A DNA stretch of 30,536 bases from a virus. The translations under genes were made by a program, and so were the position numbers. The DNA is taken from the IMG/VR virus record IMGVR_UViG_3300028393_000249, positions 1 through 30,536 of that record; one strand, written 5' to 3'. Below the pieces are notes generated by a model. The model had not been told where the DNA came from and ran no database searches. It saw only the letters and a list, made by a program, of their open reading frames with translations. This document shows, in pieces, positions 27,977-30,536 of the stretch. The stretch's first letter is position 1. Every line of letters begins with the position of its first letter.

Positions 27977-30536
27977 TTATTTTCCTCCGTAGAAGTAGCT
28001 ATTTGGCAATTTGCCAGGTGAATCTTGTAGGAATGTAGCAATAGTTCCCGTACTATTTAATAAAGAAACAGTACTAGTATTTGATATAACATCATTCCAA
28101 CTTTGTGACATAGAATACTGTTTTTTGACTAATGTCAATTGAACATTATCTTGAATAGGCACGTTTAATTTTACCGAGTATTGGGGGCTAGTACCAATAA
28201 TAGTAAAATCTGGTGCTACATATCTCAGTCCAGAATCCACATATCCAAATGTAGCCGTTGCAACATATCCAGTCCCAGTTGACCAATATACTATATTTTG
28301 TGTCGTATCAAGATAAGTAGTACCAGTAGTTGAATTGTCCAATCCAGTAATGGTCGATGTTGTGCCATTTATTGCTATTTCTGAACGGTTGCCTACATAG
28401 ACCCAAACTTGATTAGTTGCAGTAATCAAATAAGCAGTGCCAAGAGCAATAGTACTAGTTGTTGGAAGTTGAGCGACAGTAGCAGTAGTGCCAACAATTT
28501 GATTTTCTAAAATGCTATCATAATTTACAGTAGTATCATGATAATAGTGTCCATTTTTCTTTAATAATTGACCACCATAATATATTTCTAATTGATCTTT
28601 TGGTAAAATGCTAGATGTGGAAACAGTATACACTATTGAAGATCCGGATGTAGAATATTTAATTTTGCCCGTTGTAATATCAATTGGAAATTTACCCGGA
28701 GTTGTCATTAATATAATACCATCACTTGTTATTGTTGTAGATGTATTTGGATACGTGATGAGGCTACTTACTGTATTAATTGAATATGTATTAGTTGAAA
28801 CATTGGTAAAAGTATTTTGTACTAATACTGAATCAGAATATGAAATAGTTTGATAACTTCCTTGATCAATAACAATTGTGCCCGCTATTAAATGATCAGA
28901 TGGGCTAGTTCCCAATGTTGCGCGGCGCAGGTGTGTTAGCGTGTTACTATCGGATATAGTAAAAAACTCAATACGCTCGCCGTCAACAAGTATCACACCT
29001 GGAATATTTTGATTTACATCTGGCGGTGTCAGTACTGATGCATCGGCTACACAAATTTCAGTATGAGTAAATGCTAGAGGTTTTGTTAGATATGTTGAAT
29101 TTCTATCAGATAATCTAGTAAAAGAAGATCCACCTAATAAATCTTTAAATTGTCTATATGCTAACACGTTGCTTGCCGATTTATTATTTCCAAAACTCAT
29201 TATAATTACAGTTTGATTTGAAGTCACCGGGTATTGATCGCTAAGTTTAACAGTGATATTATCATCTAATACTTGATAATCAATTCCGCTAGTCAGTGCA
29301 GTTACAGTTGAGGAAGTTGCAATAGTTACCCATACATAATTGACATTTAAAACTGGGCGTGACATTTTATAAGTTCCAGCAGGGTTACCTAAAAACTTTT
29401 GAGTTTCTAATAATAAACTATCTTGATTTGAAAATGTTATAACTTTTAATTTATCTAAAGGATGCGGTTGTGTTATATTAGATGTTAGATATAATTTTCC
29501 TGAATTATCAATAACATAATCATATGTATAATTATTGGAAGATGCTCTAGTAATATCAGAGTTATTAAATGCTTCAACAGAAACTGTATCACCAACATTA
29601 AGCGTAACACTGTTAGAAATTACTATCTGGTTACCACTAAATGTATATGAGGATGTTGTTAATATACTGCCATTCAAATATACATTTGTATTGGTATTTG
29701 ATGTATTAAATGTTACACCAGATGCCGCTAATACTACACGGTATGATTTAATGCTTGGATCAATTACTGTGTAATATGAAACATCAGGTGGGAGCAATCT
29801 TCTTTTAATACCGTTACTATAGATGTATTCTACAATAACTTGAGTACTGGGCGATCCAGAAGTACTATTAGATACAAAATTAGTTAATGTATATACGGAA
29901 GATACTACAGGGAATACTTGTTCTTGAATCACATTAAATTTATCTTGTGATGATGCAAAGAACCAGGCTTGAACAGCGTATTGTTTATCAAGCTGAAGAT
30001 TTTTTACAGTTGCGGCAGCTCGGTTACTGGTAGTACTTGCAGAATTTAAAGAATAATAAATGTTATTTCCAGAATCTATCTGTGTAATTGGCGCACCATT
30101 GACAGTGACATATGAATGTGTGATATCATGAATATTTGCCAAACTTACAATACTCTTAGTTTGAGTGTTAGCAGCATATGCAATTCCGTTATCAATTAAA
30201 CCATTTCCATTTGTTGAACTGTCGCCAACACCAATAATCGTATAACCTAACAATCCATTTGAAAATTGTGCAGGGATAGAAATAGTGGACTTATACCAAT
30301 CAATAGAAAATTGTGCACTATTTGTAAAAGGCGAATCAGTGTAATCAAATTCAATACCATTGAAATTTACAAATATACTATCAATTGTTGTTGGTAATAT
30401 ACTTAAACCATATGTGGTAGAATTGATAATTTCAGTAACAACAGTTTGAGTACTGCCAGTTTTGGTAGTAGGTTGAATAACAGTAGTTTTAATAGTAGAT
30501 GTGGATTTTGATGCATTAACATTGAACGACCACTTA
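27977..30536 (-). CDS. Large tail/fibre structural protein (5' end off window)
   Basis: The frame is open from the stop at 27977 to the right edge, about 853 codons. The TTG at 30253 is interior: upstream codons read as good coding (FDYTDSPFTNSAQFSIDWYK), so the true start lies beyond the window. Composition is Thr, Ser, Asn and Val-rich with repeated beta-sandwich-like segments, typical of phage fibres or adhesins. A conserved piece is GVILVDGERIEFFTISDSNT then LRRATLGTSPSDH, found from memory in phage structural proteins. No enzymatic motif is visible. Probably a baseplate or long-fibre component. Confidence 0.8.
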   Translation of the reverse strand, partial: KWSFNVNASKSTSTIKTTVIQPTTKTGSTQTVVTEIINSTTYGLSILPTTIDSIFVNFNGIEFDYTDSPFTNSAQFSIDWYKSTISIPAQFSNGLLGYTIIGVGDSSTNGNGLIDNGIAYAANTQTKSIVSLANIHDITHSYVTVNGAPITQIDSGNNIYYSLNSASTTSNRAAATVKNLQLDKQYAVQAWFFASSQDKFNVIQEQVFPVVSSVYTLTNFVSNSTSGSPSTQVIVEYIYSNGIKRRLLPPDVSYYTVIDPSIKSYRVVLAASGVTFNTSNTNTNVYLNGSILTTSSYTFSGNQIVISNSVTLNVGDTVSVEAFNNSDITRASSNNYTYDYVIDNSGKLYLTSNITQPHPLDKLKVITFSNQDSLLLETQKFLGNPAGTYKMSRPVLNVNYVWVTIATSSTVTALTSGIDYQVLDDNITVKLSDQYPVTSNQTVIIMSFGNNKSASNVLAYRQFKDLLGGSSFTRLSDRNSTYLTKPLAFTHTEICVADASVLTPPDVNQNIPGVILVDGERIEFFTISDSNTLTHLRRATLGTSPSDHLIAGTIVIDQGSYQTISYSDSVLVQNTFTNVSTNTYSINTVSSLITYPNTSTTITSDGIILMTTPGKFPIDITTGKIKYSTSGSSIVYTVSTSSILPKDQLEIYYGGQLLKKNGHYYHDTTVNYDSILENQIVGTTATVAQLPTTSTIALGTAYLITATNQVWVYVGNRSEIAINGTTSTITGLDNSTTGTTYLDTTQNIVYWSTGTGYVATATFGYVDSGLRYVAPDFTIIGTSPQYSVKLNVPIQDNVQLTLVKKQYSMSQSWNDVISNTSTVSLLNSTGTIATFLQDSPGKLPNSYFYGGK

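Noticed and set aside
30251-30253. TTG at 30253 as start of the large structural gene
   Set aside because: The frame continues as plausible coding to the window edge, so the gene is cut by the window rather than starting here.
1-30536. tRNA genes, CRISPR arrays, insertion sequences or integrase/attachment sites
   Set aside because: No intergenic space is large enough for tRNAs with recognisable arms, no regularly spaced direct repeats were seen, and no transposase or integrase motifs occur.

Overview
The window reads as part of an AT-rich genome of a T4-like tailed phage (Caudoviricetes, myovirus type) of the group that includes marine and freshwater cyanophages and pelagiphages. The evidence is a family B DNA polymerase (gp43 type) with an intact exonuclease and polymerase core, a cyanophage-style gp45 sliding clamp, a T4 RNase H-like flap nuclease, a DsbA-like late-promoter binding protein, tail-fibre proteins, very tight packing with ATGA or TAATG gene overlaps, and many small conserved phage proteins. 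The host cannot be read from the sequence. The perfect sigma-70 promoters (TTGACA-N17-TATAAT) only say that it is a bacterium with a standard housekeeping sigma factor.

Layout. From 1 to 3083 lies a block of four coupled genes whose products end in Lys/Arg-rich tails: a structural-type protein cut by the left edge, a cytidine deaminase-fold protein, a HAD phosphatase and a basic DUF6321-type protein. From 3091 to 6438 come a promoter, a DsbA-like regulator, a small membrane protein and DNA polymerase. From 6451 to 17713 a sigma-70 promoter starts a very long, nearly gapless operon. It is headed by the sliding clamp, which is directly coupled to a TGT/DpdA-like transglycosylase. It continues with a DEDDh exonuclease, a Gfo/Idh/MocA oxidoreductase, a zinc-type dehydrogenase, a conserved unknown, a PD-(D/E)XK nuclease, a divergent QueD/PTPS-like protein, a glycosyltransferase, a 2OG-Fe(II) oxygenase, a cupin, a HIT protein, a fibre-motif fusion protein, MazG, QueE and a small acidic protein. 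From 17715 to 20726 lie a SAM methyltransferase, RNase H and four conserved small proteins. From 20723 to 23229 a MoxR AAA+ ATPase and a VWA/metallopeptidase-like partner each have their own consensus promoter, with an intrinsic terminator between them. From 23241 to 25292 come three small genes and thymidylate synthase. From 25289 to the right edge, on the minus strand, are four tail or fibre-type structural genes that converge on thyA with overlapping stop codons.

How the genes fit together. The most coherent theme is 7-deazaguanine DNA modification: a DpdA-like enzyme coupled to the replication clamp, QueE, and a divergent QueD-like protein in one transcription unit. A PD-(D/E)XK nuclease in the same unit could attack unmodified DNA. 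Nucleotide supply is represented by ThyA, MazG and the deaminase. The glycosyltransferase, oxidoreductase, oxygenase and cupin genes may further modify a sugar, a base or a surface glycan; that is inference.

The strongest unusual signals are: a QueE whose radical-SAM cysteines are split CX3C-X41-C by an insertion; a TGT homologue without the tRNA-enzyme zinc cluster; a promoter with a 10-bp inverted repeat that would hide the ribosome binding site on read-through transcripts; the MoxR-VWA pair insulated by its own promoters; and a short trimeric-fibre motif fused to a cytosolic-type protein.
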